A stretch of DNA of 64,000 nucleotides from positions 8,056,001 through 8,120,000 of the forward strand of contig JAJFZO010000566.1 of the NCBI GenBank assembly GCA_021397835.1. The letters are read 5' to 3'. The position numbers and the translations under genes are program-made. Under the pieces are notes generated by a model. It worked only from the letters and a program-made list of their open reading frames with translations, had not been told where the DNA came from and did not search any database. Below are positions 46,686 to 59,879 of this stretch, piece by piece. How positions within the stretch are numbered: the stretch's first letter is position 1; the number at the start of each line of letters is the position of its first letter. Source of the stretch: Moringa oleifera (taxonomy: Eukaryota > Streptophyta > Magnoliopsida > Brassicales > Moringaceae).

Positions 46686-49600
46686 GTGACAGTATGGTGA
46701 TTAGCCCTTCTCATACTATTGGAAGCCTTCTAAACTCATTGTCGAGTTCTATCGTATTAAAGGTTATTGTGAGAAGATCCTTATGTCAGTGAAGATTGCT
46801 TTTAATGATCAAGAAATAAAAAAATAAAAACCATTACTTTATTTTTAACACTTTGGATAGGCAAAAGGGTCTATGTCCATCCTCAACTTTCTTCCAATTT
46901 TCATCGACAAATTTAGGCTTTTTCTATTAGGAGTCATCAAAGGAGAATAGGCATACATTGGTTCGATAAGCTAAGGAAAAAAAAAGAACCACCACTTGGT
47001 TTTGACACTCAAGCGAGCCATCCTAGCAAACATTGATGTAAAGGTTAGATTTCACCACCTTTATTACCCAACTAGTCCTATATAATCTGAAAAATCCAAC
47101 CTAAAAACTATATGTCCCCTAAAAAATGCTCTACCTCAAAGCCCCTTTCATATGTTGAGCAAGTTTGGATGCCCGCACTCCTAACAAATTGCTGGTCAAG
47201 ATCGTGAAACTAGTGCTCAAAAAGTAAGTAAGCTTGTCTTTCTTTGGTCATAACGATAATCATTCTTATCAGATGAAGAGTGACTAGTCCGAGGCCGCAA
47301 TTAGTAATCGCATAACTAAAAGAGGGGTAAGGGTGACAAGTTTACGCTCTAGGTAGTGCAGTACATCTCTTTCGAGTACAATGGTGATGTAAAGGGCTAA
47401 GACAGCCAACCAACAAAATAGGGCTGGGTCGAGCCAGCCATAAGTTTGAATCCTACAGCCTTTTTTATCTTGTGGTTATCGGATGACAGGAATAATGAAG
47501 CAAAATTTTGGAAATGAGCACGAAATGTCAATGTATGAACTATCTTATTACTCATTATTTTTAGGTCTTTTCGTTGGATTCACTTGTAACAAGAAAGAAC
47601 TACTAGTGTTAGGTGTAGCATCTGCATTTTAGTGCATTCTTTTTTTTTTCTTGGTCTTCTATTCCGTCATATTCCTAATAGCTTATCCAATTACAACGTA
47701 TTAATCACTACTGCACCTTTCTTTTATCAAATCTTAAGGACATGGTCCAATCATGAGGGTAGTATTTTATTACGATGTCAGATCCCAAATTTTTACGAAT
47801 TTTTTCTTTGTTATCGGGGTCAACCCCAAAGGCATAATGTCTTAAAATAAGGAGGCCATTGAGAAACTTTTTTATATTTTTTTTCTTGAACTTTGTGAAG
47901 AATTCCATTCTCTCGCTCTTATTCGTTGTGAGTAAAAAAGTGGGGTTGCACCCCAGTTGTACACTCCTTTTGTTCTATAAACCATTTGTTAATTTTGAAC
48001 TTTGTTCGTGAAGATAAACTTTTGATGGACCAGCCCTTTTTTGTGTGTCACTTTATCCTAAAAGGAAAATGAGCTCTGTTCCTTTAGATACTAGGTGCTC
48101 TCGTGGTTCATAAAAAGGAAAATGGACTTATCAATTATTGCATTTGCTAGGAGATGATAAACAAAGACCTTCATCTATCGATGAATAGCGAATTGATGAA
48201 GCTCTTAGCATTGCTTTATTTTTCTTTCATTTCCTATTAGCGAGTTTTGACCCTTTTGTTCTAAATTTCTTCACTTGTACCAAACTAGTTACAGAATCAA
48301 ATCTTGTTTCACAGGATCTTATATCAGCCATACATCTTGATTACATTTATGCCGGGGATGTCACTACTGCTATGGGCTTTGGCTTATATAGATAAAAAAT
48401 GATGAATTGGATTATGGCACTTAACTCATCGCTATTACGAAAAGATGCCGTCAAAAAGAAAGGAACACTGCTCCGCTCTACTGGATACGTCAGATCTCGT
48501 ATAACAAGCGAGTTTTTAACCCTTACCCTACTCTATTGCTATGAAACAATAAAAGCCCATTCATACTGCTTTGATGTCATTTGTTTACCTTCTTTTTGCT
48601 TTGGACAAAAGCGCTAATGGACACGTGGAGAGAGCAGATGAAACATGTCACTCGTAATTAATAGAAAAATACTACTATTTTGCCTGTTTGTTAGATGACG
48701 AGTGAATATAATGGCCTTTGACAAGGATAGGAACTAATTCGAATTTTGATCTTGACATGTTAGTGGTTTTTAACCATAGGCACCTTACCAAGAATTTAGT
48801 GGGCTAATTAGGAATTAGGTTGGGGTGGCTGGTGGTATCTAGATTCCACAAAAAAAGGCTTATTCTATGGCTCAGGTAGTAGCCATAACTCGTATTCATT
48901 CAGTGATTCTACCCCCTCTCCATTCTTGGACTTTAGTTTCCTAATATTGTGACTTTTCCATGTTATGTCTTAGGAAACTTTTCGATAAGGTCTAGATTGC
49001 TAACTCCCATTCAAAAGTTTTGAAACAGATGATACATAAGGAATCTTTTTATGGTAGTTCTTGCTTTTAATGACCATCATATCTATGATTCTTTTTGCCT
49101 AGATGAAGCAACAAGCATCGGTCTGTAGAACCTATAAAAAGGTGATGGTTGTGACATGAAGTACTCTTGTACGATTACGTCACTCAGCTTGCATGAAATC
49201 CCACCCCGTTATGTTATGAAAAAATTAAACTTATTATTGGGTTGGTTATTCAAAGTCAACAATTGGCCGCTAGATTTCATCCTGCAAGTAGAAGAAGATC
49301 ACTTTGAGGGTATGGCATGGCTAAATGTAAAGCAATCCACCCCTATAGCCTTTGATCAGTAAATTATTTAGAACTTTAGAAGATGGTCAAGGTAGCTTAC
49401 TTCCAAGGCACTGACTAAAAGTGCATGTAGTCATAGTAGGTGGCTCATCGCTACTTTTATCTTTAGAATAAGGCCTATAAGGTCTCTGTTTGAAGCAGAA
49501 TAATGTTAAAAGTTTTGAGGCATACGAAAGCTAGCGATTTGGGGGAAGTACCAATTTATTAATAATATAAAATAAACAAGATTGATTGATAGACTAAAAG

Positions 49601-52600
49601 ATAAAGGCAACCAGCAACATAAAGTAACTTAACTTATTCGCTGGGGACATAAGGATTGACTTGTGTTAAGACAGCAACCTAAGTCAGCTAAGCCATTGAT
49701 CTTCATTTGAATAAAAAAAAGACTTTCAAGAATGTGTAAATTGACTTTATCTTTCAATTTTTGCTATTAGTGAATTAGAGGGGCAGTAGATGCTCCAAGT
49801 TCGAATTGGACAATGGAAGTAAGATGGTCAAGGGTAAACCTGAAAGTGCATGATGAGTCAAATGTCAGAGTCATAGATGAGTTTGATGAAGAAAGACATT
49901 AGTATGATCAGTCGGTGAAATCTTTTCCACAGGGAGCAATATCAAAGGTGTATTAAGGGGGACACCATTTACACATGGACCCACTGCTTTCATACTTGGA
50001 GAAAGATCATGACCAGGTTCCCATCTTGATATGATCATGCAGAGCTAAGGCCTCTGCAGATCATGAAATAAACCTTATTTGAGCGAGCCACTTCGATCGG
50101 TGTAGTTATGAGTCTTAGGTGGCCTGGTGAATGCTTAAAGGATGAGACCTTAAAATGAGAATTCGACCATATCTGAGGGAGTGAGCCTTATAGTAAAAGG
50201 GGAAGGCAAGAAAGACTGATCTAGGGAAGGTATACTAAGCGAGGTTTCTAGCTTTATCCAATTGGGTATTGGCCTGGCTTTCGTACCTTCTTCTTAGTCC
50301 TCGGCTTTCATTAGATTTGCTACTCTAAGTAAAGGAACTCGAAAGGAAGAATTTGATATTGAAGGCTTGAGGGGAAAAAGAAAAAAGCAATGCCATCGAT
50401 TTAGCTATTGGAGTGTAGGAATTAAGAGATTAAGACTTAAGGCATTGCATTAGATTAGGGAAATACTCTTTTGAATGAATCCAAAGAAGAAGCTATGATT
50501 TCCATGCTTTTAATGGCCAAAAGGGAAGAGAAGAGTCATCCCTAGTTATATGATTTAAGGTTAGGAGTTTCATCATTAGCAAGATCCCTAGCTATTGAAT
50601 CTATTGTCATCGATGGGGCTACTTCTTCTTTCAAAATAGGAAGAATAGCTTAGTCAAAGTAGGTTAAGTCGATAGCATTTTCTTCATGTCTGGGGAAAAG
50701 GGTAATAGGATTAGAAAAAAGCCTAATTGTTGTTGAAGGAATAAAGGTTCTTGAAATAAGGGGAGAAAGGCTGAGTGTCGATCAAATAAGGATGAGTGCC
50801 GGTGGAATGGTTTTTAAGACTTATCCAGCTCAATGGAAATTTTTTTAAGCAAGATCCCATGTCTAGAAGTCAGATTATGATCCTACTTTCACTCTTCTAA
50901 AAGAAAGAGGCCACCAAACCAAAAGGGAGGTCTTTGCTTGCTTTTCGTGTTAGAGATGCTAGTCTTTCTTTAATAACTGCTCTGTAAATGTTTTTAGGAA
51001 TAAAAGAAGAAGGTGCTCTTTCATCAGCTCTTTTGGCTATTTGCTTGTAATAAAGAAAGAGTGAATTAACCTGAGCCCAGTAGTTTGGCTAAGCTAGAAA
51101 GAAAGATTTAGATCCTCTTTGAGATGAAATGCGACAATGTCCTAATCAAACCAAGCGCAAGGTCAATGATTTAGCTTAAGGCATAAAGGCTATTATTCCT
51201 TCTTCTTGATAGCATTGATTTTACCCTAGCTCTAAAAGGGTAGCTTAGTGGCAGCTATCTTGCTCTGTTTTAGAGAATTAGAATGGAACTGGTGGGTTCA
51301 CTAGCTCTTTCTTTTGTGATGATTTCATTTTGAATAAAGGACGGTGGTCGTGATAGGGAAAGACCTTAGCTTATTACTAGGAAGGAGAATGAAAAAAGAT
51401 AAAATGGGCCAAATCATTTACTAAAGAAGAAGCTCTTAAGGAATCGATCTAGACTAGATGAGATGTCGATGCCATTAAACTAACTCTCAGAACTGGTTCA
51501 AGAGATGAGGATCTTGGTAGTGATGTCACCTTTAGGGGAAGAATCATTCCATTCACTTAAAAAATTGTTAAAAAGAATAGCTTTTCTCTTGCTTAACTGT
51601 GGCAAAAAAAGAAAAAAAAAAGAGGAAAAGGCAAAGTAAATTGCGTAGAGGGGTAAAAGGGAATCAAGGAAAAGATAGACTTTTTCTTATCTCTTGTCAA
51701 TTGGGAATGAATGGTAGCATGGCTTGAATAATGACTATTCTTTCCTTGCATTAGTTAGTGCGATGGTATCTTTCGAATAGAGAGAATGCTTTCGGGTAAA
51801 GTGGTATTCTTGATGATAGTCAGCATGCTTAGTCGATATCAGTCCTATTCAAATGCTTTCCATAGTAGATTCCTTAAAGGAATTGATTAAGTAAAGGAAG
51901 AATTCTTGCTTGACAAAGAAGTCGCTAGGACTTACGAAAGCCAAAATGCTAGATTTATCTTTGCTAATAAGAAGAATTGATTTAGTAGTTCACGATGAAA
52001 GGCATAATAGAGAAAGCCGAGAAAGACTAGGCAATCTCCCAGTTGAAATCAATCCCAGACTTGATAAATAGGAATTAGGTTACCATAAAGAAAGAGGTAG
52101 GTTACGAAAATTTTTGTAATCTGTAATGAAATAAGGGAGTTTTTGCTCCTTAAGAAGTTCTAGTTCTTTCGTGGTTAGCTCAACGGGACAGGTTATTGAC
52201 GAAAAAAGCAAGGCCGATCCATATATCATGACAGTAGCTATCATTCTTGTAGGCATGATACTGGAGGATTATGCAAGGGCAAAACATTTAGGTTAGTTTG
52301 GGTAGATAACTTAGTTCAATAGCTCTTTTTCCCTTTTTATATTGGTTTAACTCTAAAATTTCTAGGCAACTTAAAGGTATGAAAATAGTAACTAACTGGC
52401 AACTTTCTTTTAGGTGACCTACTTAGATTTTAGCTTTATGTTTGGAGGAAAATACTTTTATTTGGTTAGCATTTCACTCTTCTTCATGACCTAGGAGTTT
52501 TAGATTTAAGCAACCAATTTCTAAACCTTCTCAGTTAAAGTTAAGCTTCATGGGATCTTTTCCATTCTATTTATTGAATTGTTTGAAAATGTGAATTTGG

Positions 52601-53061
52601 CTCACTGTCCTGTCGATTGACATTGACCAGTTGTTTTTCTTTGTTTTATCTTAAGGTTAATCAAAGAAAATCTATTAAAAGAATGCTTAAATTCCACTGA
52701 TTGACTCGTTTGTCAGGCTATCAGATGAAGTCAATGAAATCTGGAACACTTATCTATGTCGTGGGACCCAATCAATTGATTATGAAAGAAGATTTTCCTA
52801 TATTGGAATAAGGCATGGCCTTTCTTCTTTACCGTACATTGGTACTAGAGATTCAAATCATTTTCGATTTGCCTTTATGCCAATAAAGTTTAAGTCTTCC
52901 TATTCCTGTTAGGTCTTCATATTCCAGCCAAAGGAATCGATTATAGCGGCTAACTTTACTAGATTCCAGAATTCTTAACTGTTAGAGTTGTTATTTCATA
53001 AATGGTGTTCTCTTTCTTCAAGATGGATTTAGACCTACAAACAAGATTCAAATGTGCAACT
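46686..53061. other. Mitochondrial-derived DNA in the nucleus (NUMT), copy B
   Basis: Collinear with 23945-30330, including a second decayed ccmFN. Small indels distinguish it from copy A. Apart from ccmFN no gene could be named. It stops at about 53061 against CACTA-4. Confidence 0.75.
47525..49228 (+). pseudogene. ccmFN: ccmFN nuclear copy, decayed (copy B)
   Basis: Start MSMYELSYYSLFLGLFVGFT at 47525; end HPVML-stop-KN with TAA at 49226-49228. Recognisable inside are HIPNSLSNYNVL, SNHEGSILLRCQIP, RGQPQRHNVLK, KDAVKKKGTLLRS and SRITSEFLTL (48399-48520). It shares with copy A the TGA for the last Trp, so that change came before the duplication, but has its own frameshifts. In places it is closer to the organelle sequence than copy A (for example SNHEGSILL against SNHEDSILL). 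Confidence 0.9.
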
Positions 53062-53159
53062 TACTCCATGTTAAATACGGAATCATTTATATGTAAGTGG
53101 AGTTTATAGCAGCTATCAAAACTAAATATGGCATGAAAAAACTAATATTATTGGGTTTT

Positions 53160-56100
53160 TTACTAGTAAGAATGCCAAGGTTGTTAGGAAAGTAGAACAT
53201 ATCAAAGGAGTTGATAACACTGTAGAAATGGTATAATAGGCATTTGTAGAGTATGATAATAATCCTAACCTCTTTGACAGATTTCTTTGTGATGCTGAGA
53301 AACCTCTGTATTCTGGATCAGTGAAGTTTACTAAATTATCTGCTCTAGTTAAATTATGAAATTTGAAGGCAAAATATGGTTGGTCAATCAAAGCTTTAGT
53401 GATCTTTTATATTTGATTGCCGAAATATTGCCTAATAATAATGAAATGCCTACATCCATGTATGATGCCAAGAAAACATTGAATGCCTTAGGCATGAAGT
53501 ATCAAAAGATTCATGCATGTCCAAATGATTGCATATTATATTAAAAGGAGTTTCAGGATGACATCCAGTGTCCAACTTGTGGACTTTCGAGATGGAAAGT
53601 AATGAAGAATGGTAACAAAATAATGATTGGCATACCTGCTAAGGTGTTGTGGTATTTTTCACCAATATCAATATTTAGAAGAATGTTCAAAAATTTTGAA
53701 ATATCAAAACACCTTATGTGGTATTCAAATAAAAAGGAAATTGATGGTCAGTTGAGGCATCCATCGGATACATCATCATGGAAATTGGTTGACTACATGT
53801 GGCCAGAGTTTGCTTTAGAGCCAAGAAACAAAAGGCTTGCTACATCAGCAGATGGGATCAATCCACATAGTACAGTGAGTAGTCGATATAGTTATTGGCT
53901 GGTAATTATGGTGAATTATAATTTATCGCCATGGTTAACAATGAAGAGAAAGTTCAAGATGTTAACGTTACCAATATTAGGTGCTAAACTTCTTGGTAAT
54001 GATATTGATGTCTACTTGGCTCCACTTATAGAGGACTTGAAAATATTATGGGACACAAGTATAAAAGTACATGATGCATACCGTAATAAGTCATTCAATT
54101 TGAAAGTTATTTTGTTATGGACAATCAATTATTTTTCAACATATGGTAATTTACTTGGTTATACTGTTAAAGGGTATTATGTTTGTCCTATTTATGCTGA
54201 AAACACCTAAGTTAGTCACTTAAAAGATAGTAAAAAGATGTAATATGTTGGACACAGGAGATTCTTACCATGACATCATCCTTACCATAGATAGAAAAAG
54301 GCCTTCAATGGTGAACAAGAAGTCAAAATTGGTCCTTAACCATTAAACAGTGAAGAAGTCTTTCACAAGTTCAATGTTTAGTAAATTCATGGGGAAAGTC
54401 AAAGAAATAAAATACAATAGGTAAAGAAGATGTTGTTATACAGTGTTGAAAAATGAGGTCGATTTTTTTTTTTTACTTACCATATTGGAAGTCTATGTGT
54501 ATCAGACATATTCTAGATGTCATGCACATTGAAAAGAATGTTTGTGATAGTCTTCTTAAGACATTGCTTGATATTCTTGAAAAATCTAAAAATGAATTAG
54601 CTTCCAGAATGGTTTTGAAAGACATGGAGTTGAGGTCTGAGTTAGAACCACAAGTTCACAGTAATCGTACATTTCTACCGTCTGTATGCTATACTTTATC
54701 TAAGGGAGAAAAAAGATATTTTGTAAAGTTTTCAGTGAGAATAAGGTCCCAGATGCGTATTCTTCGAACATTAGAAATATAGTACCCATGGTCAACTTGA
54801 AACTATATGGGTGAGGTCGCGTGATTGTCACATCCTAATGTAACAATTTTTACCTATTGCTTTATGAGGTATGTTACCCAAACATTTAGACATGCTCTCA
54901 TTAGACTTTGTATGTTCTTCAATTTGTTATGCCAAAAGGTGGTGGATGTGCCAAAGTTGGATGAAATCCAAAACGAACTTGTGATGACACTTTGTTTGCT
55001 TGAGAAGTACTTTCCTCCTAACTTCTTTGATATTATGGTCTAACTCACTATTCATCTTATCAGGGAACTAAAATTATGTGATCCCATGTATTTATGATGG
55101 ATGTACCCATTTGAAAGATATATAAAAGTGTTGAAAGATTATGTTTGAAATCGTAATAAACTTGAAGGTAGTATTGCCGAGTCATATATTGTAGAAAAGG
55201 CATTAGATTTTTGCGTTGATTATTTATCTAGTATGGATATTATTGGGATTCCTCCACAAATGAATGTATTTAGTCACTTAACTTAGAATGGAAAAGCTCT
55301 AATTAGTGGAACTGTTGAGAAAGCTAATAATGTCCTCTTTCATCAAGCGCACTTGTATATTTTGATGAATACGAGTGTAGTTCAACCATATATAAGGTAA
55401 TTAAATTTTACAACTCATAATTTATTGTTATATCAAATAATATTTGAATTATTGTTAGATGATTTATTCTTAATATGCAGTGAGCATTTAGATTAATTAA
55501 GGATTAACAATTCTATTAAATCAAAATGACTTAAATGTTTACATGATGAACAAAATCAAACCTTAAGTAATTGGTCACACACACGGGTAAGAATAGTTAT
55601 TCTTGTCTAGGCATTAAATTTATTTCTAATATTGTTCATCTAATATATGTTATGATACAGATTGAGAATGAACTTTTATTATCCAATCATAATGTTTCAT
55701 TAACACTACGATGGATTGTCCATGGTCCTTGATCCATAATAATCATGTATCCTAGATATATCACCAACGGTTGTCGCTTTTACACAAAGCAACGAGATAA
55801 TTCAAGGATCCATCAAAATAGTGGTATCATTTTAGTTACCAAAACCATGCAAATCTCCAGTGCTAGGGGTAAAAATCCAATATATGGTGATTTGTCATTC
55901 TATGAAGTTACACAAGAAATATGGAAACTAGATTATACAACGTTTAGAGTTTCAATTTTTAAATGTGATTGGACTAAGAATAGTAACGATGTTAAAGTTG
56001 ATGATCTAAGAGTTATGCTAGTTGATCTCAATCGGATTGGACAAAGAAATGATCAGTTTATATTGGCTTCACAAGCAAGACAAGTATTTTACATTGAAGA

Positions 56101-56293
56101 TCCAATTGATGCCAAATGTTTCATAGTGTTGTCAACACCTCCAAAAGACTATGATGAAAATGATGATTTGTGTGATATTAATGTGGAGCACATGAATTTT
56201 TGTAATAATTTGCTACCTGTTGATTTATTTTACCAAATGGATGACCATCATCTTGCATATGCTCGAGAAAATGGTGAAAGATTATGGGTTTGA
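53160..56293 (+). pseudogene. CACTA-4 tnp2-type transposase, decayed
   Basis: Order: LYSGSVKFTKLSALVKL (about 53307), KYGWSNQSFSDLLYLI, YQKIHACPNDCILY (53500), CPTCGLSRWKV (53570), then a 202-codon open stretch 53602-54210 covering the tnp2 core (YMWPEFALEPRNKRLATSAD, VILLWTINYFSTYGN). Then LPYWKSMCIRHILDVMHIEK (54475-54530), a DUF4218-like region (about 54800-55050) and a DUF4216-like C-terminus open from 55745 to 56293 (SSARGKNPIYGDLSFYEVTQ, VDDLRVMLVDLNRIG, DQFILASQARQVFYIEDP). The N-terminal transposase-associated domain is absent. Frameshifts separate the pieces. Confidence 0.9.
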
Positions 56294-56439
56294 GTATTTT
56301 TTAAGGTAATGATCAATTGCCTCATGTGTCAAAGTTATCGAATCTTTTGTAATTTTATTTTATTTTTTTAGTTTTATTATGTTATATCATATTTTGCATA
56401 TATGGTGCTAATCATATTTTGTTTTTTGTTTAGAGATTT

Positions 56440-57840
56440 GATGGATCTTACTGAACACTCAAGTGAAGACTCTCAAGGGCTAAAAAAATGAGGTATCACC
56501 AATATGGCTAAGATAATTAAGAGTCGTACTTTTGGTGTTAAGCTCACGATCGAGGTAAATGATAAAGGTCAACCAATTAAGAGGAATGACACCCAATTCA
56601 ATAACTACATTGGGGTAGTGGTACATAATACGGTGCCATAAATATCATGAATTGGCACTCAGTAAGCATTGAAATGAAAAATAAGATTTGGGAGACAATA
56701 TTGGTAAGTTAAATGAAACACAACGTGTTATTGCTTTTCAATTAGTTTATTACTAATTAATTTGATTTGTACCAATCCACTTTTTTATAATACGTTGTAG
56801 AAGACATATGATATTGATACGAGCATGAAGAGGTATGTACTTTAGTCTGCTGCAAACAAATGGAGGAACTTTAAGACCAATCTTACATCAAATCACATAT
56901 TCCCTCACATTGATGACTTGGAATTTCTATGATTTTCACCTAAAGAATATAGTAGTGTCTTAGATGTTGGGCTGTGGTAGGACTTTGTGAACTCTTATAT
57001 AATAGAATAGTTTCAGGTATGCATTTATAGTTAGTAAAATTTTTGTTTATACAATTTTCTTCAAATGTTAATGTGTATTGATCTTATAGCAAAAAAGACA
57101 AATAGCAAAAGAGAAAAGAAAGAAGAATGTGTATGACCATCATTTATCTAAAAAGGGATTTGTAGGGCTGGAGAATGAACTTGTAAGTTTTTTTTATTTA
57201 TTATGTTTATAATTGATAATATTTTCATTTGATAGTACATTTTAGAAATCTAACATGTTCACTCTTTATGTTAAAAAAAGAAACAAGTGTTAGGTAGCGA
57301 TGCTCAAATTGATCGTGTCTTATGAAAGGCTTCACGACATAATAAAAAAGGAGAATATATGAATGATGCAAGTTGATTGTGTGGGAAAAAAATTGTAAGT
57401 ATAATTCAACTTTTTTATAGCATTTATAGTAATAAATTTCATATTCATTGATTAATTTTATTTTAATATTGTAGAATGAGTTGATGACACAGAGTACATA
57501 GGGTAAATTTACAAACTTCGGTTTAGAAAATGTACTGACGAAAGCTCTTGGTACACTTGAGCACCCCGAACGCATTAGAGGTCAATGATCTGGGGTAACT
57601 ATCACATCTTATTTTGGGAAGTCCAAAAAGTTAACTGTCCCTCAAGGTATGCAATTAGATCAACAACAATTAGCAGAGACGATGAGGTGGTTCATAGAGT
57701 ATAAAGAAGTTTTGATAAACATTGTTATGAACAAAACTAATGATGTCCAGTAAGAAAAATCTAGAATGCAATTTCGTTTGAGTGAAGCTAGCAATAATAT
57801 AACTGGATTATTAGAGGAAGAAGAATACCCAATACCTTAA
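56440..57840 (+). pseudogene. CACTA-4 second gene, plant transposase (PF03004-like) part
   Basis: Readable pieces: MAKIIKSRTFGVKLTIEV, KGQPIKRNDTQFNNYIG (56500-56640), SMKRYVL then NKWRNFKTNLTSNH (56820-56900), KEKRKKNVYDHHLSKKGF (57100-57170), RHNKKGEYMNDAS (57330-57370), and LEHPERIRGQ then SGVTITSYFGKSKKLTVPQG (57555-57650). The order is that of the accessory gene of the ULP1-carrying CACTA lineage. Exons are separated by gt..ag-like gaps; several stops are present. About 57850-58465 has no clear frame. Confidence 0.8.
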
Positions 57841-58468
57841 TGACTTATGCCAGTCACACCCACTAGCACCTGCATTGGCTCCATAAGGCCATAAAGTATG
57901 TTACGTGTTAATCATAATAGATATGATATTAACAATATTATGGACGTAACTTCTATTTTTTTGGATCATTGTAGTATGAGCCATGCCATATGTTCATCCA
58001 GTCATCAGACTATATAGTGGCAAGTGGGGTTATCTTCACGGATCATACTCCTAATTAGATGATCCATCGTCGTCCATTATTTTCTGGTGATGTTCGGTGA
58101 CAGTAGATGTAGCTATTCATGGTGATGCACAAATGCCTCACCCAAACCAAGACGGTGGATTGACAAATGTTTTTTTTGCACTCGGTTCAATTGTTGCTTA
58201 GCCTTGAGATTGGGTTACTGTTGGTGCACATGAGGTAATGTTTTTGGAAAACATATTTTATAAAGTCACCTTATTAATATCAACTAAGTTTGCAAAATTT
58301 TTTCAATTATCGACTATAAAGCAACAAAATAAGTTGCAGCTAAGAGAGCACCAACATTGACAAAATCACAATGATCGCAACAAGTATCTTTCGTGGGCTA
58401 CTACCAAGATTATAGAAGATATATAATTATGTGAATAAGGTGATGGCACTTGATGAAGTAATACACAT

Positions 58469-59526
58469 ACTTTTACTAAAGTCTTTGCTTCTGATGGACA
58501 TGTATTTGTGGCTCGAGAAGATATCATGCAATTTTGTCACATGGAGGAGCTAAGTGTCACCATTATTCAGGCTTACATTGTGTACATATGTCTTTTGAAT
58601 TTTTATTTGGCTATTATCGTTTGGCTATGTCATATTTATATTTTTATTATTTAAGTAAACTTTATACAGATTTAGCTGCATTTGAATTAGGAAAGTATTT
58701 TGTATTTGTTGATCCGTCAACATTGTCATATGAAATGTCCATAAGTATAAACACCCAAGGCCGTCACCTAGCCAATAGAATGATAGATCCATATGATGGA
58801 GGAGTAGGGATATTTCCTTATAACTTGAGGTAAGTTATAATACTAGTTAAAATTATTAATAGTTTTGTTCACAATATTCTTAACATTTATTTTTTATAAT
58901 GTAAGCAGTATTAATTGTTGGTGGTTATGGAACTTCATAATTTTGTGTATAGTATTTTTGATCCTTTGAACCATGGATTTCGTCAAGAACTAGATCAAAT
59001 TATGTCTACATAAGTGAAAATATTTTCATTTATGTTAGTATGTATTTTTTGTACTCTTAATAATATTGATTATTTTCTATTGGCAGCTCTTTGGAATTGT
59101 TTCAAGTTTTAAAAAAATCAAGCACCAGATGCATTCCTAGGAGTATTCTTGTTAAAGTATGTATATTTACACCTATATGTGATGTTAATTTTATTTATTT
59201 TGTAAAATATAATAATTAAAATTTTTTAATGCAGTGTTTATATCAGCATTCAAATATTGAGCGTGGATATCATATTACGAAATTTTTAAGGGACATTGTT
59301 GATAGTACGTGATAGAAATATCCCATATACAAAAATAGTAAGTTTTAAGCATTTGCTTATGTAAATACTTAAGTAATTAATTGATGTGCTTACTAAAAGT
59401 TTTAATTGGACTAATTTTTTTTAATAAATATAGTTAGCAGACATAGATACTTACACCTAATCAGATATTGATGAAGTTAAAAAAGAGGTTGGACGATTTC
59501 TTTGGAGTGCTATATTAGAAAGTTGA
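58469..59526 (+). pseudogene. CACTA-4 ULP1-like C48 protease domain, decayed
   Basis: Probably the last exons of the same gene. FASDGHVFVAREDIMQFCHM (58482-58540), then LYTDLAAFELGKYFVFVDPS (58660-58720), LLVVMELHNF and SIFDPLNHGF with the catalytic Asp retained but the His-Trp lost (58915-58985), then the Cys segment near 59230-59275, where copies A and B read ECGYY and this copy has ERGYH, so the catalytic Cys is gone. It ends EVGRFLWSAILES-like with stop at 59524-59526. All three ULP1-like CACTA copies in the window share these boundaries. Confidence 0.75.
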
Positions 59527-59879
59527 ACCTTAAAGATTTTAGTACACTGAACATCATTGAATTTATATAGTTGAATTTTTAGGGTTGCATATGATAATGT
59601 ATATTTAAACTCATGTATTGTACATATAAAGTTTAATTATGACATCAAATTTTTTTCTTTTTTAGATTGGATTATTTTGAGTGTTCTCAAATATGAGAAA
59701 AGTAATGACGATTTTAGTGAGCTTAGTATTGCAGTGTATAACAGGAAAATGTTGGTTGCATATTATGAAGAATTGTATTGATGCATATAGTTGATGTGGA
59801 AGAGATGAAAAATTTTATATGTGCAGGTTTTGGATAATTTGAATATATAAATTTTGTATTTATTTTGAAATTAAAAAAT

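Larger units (their letters stand above)
41894..53061 (+). repeat. Large direct duplication, copy B
   Basis: Matches copy A as described for 1-30330. It lacks the 20-kb insert of copy A. It holds 43740-44807 instead, of which the last part is an AT-rich tandem repeat. Homology ends at about 53061 inside mitochondrial-derived DNA, where copy B joins a left-truncated CACTA element. How far the homology reaches left of 41894 cannot be told, because copy A is cut by the window edge. Confidence 0.9.
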
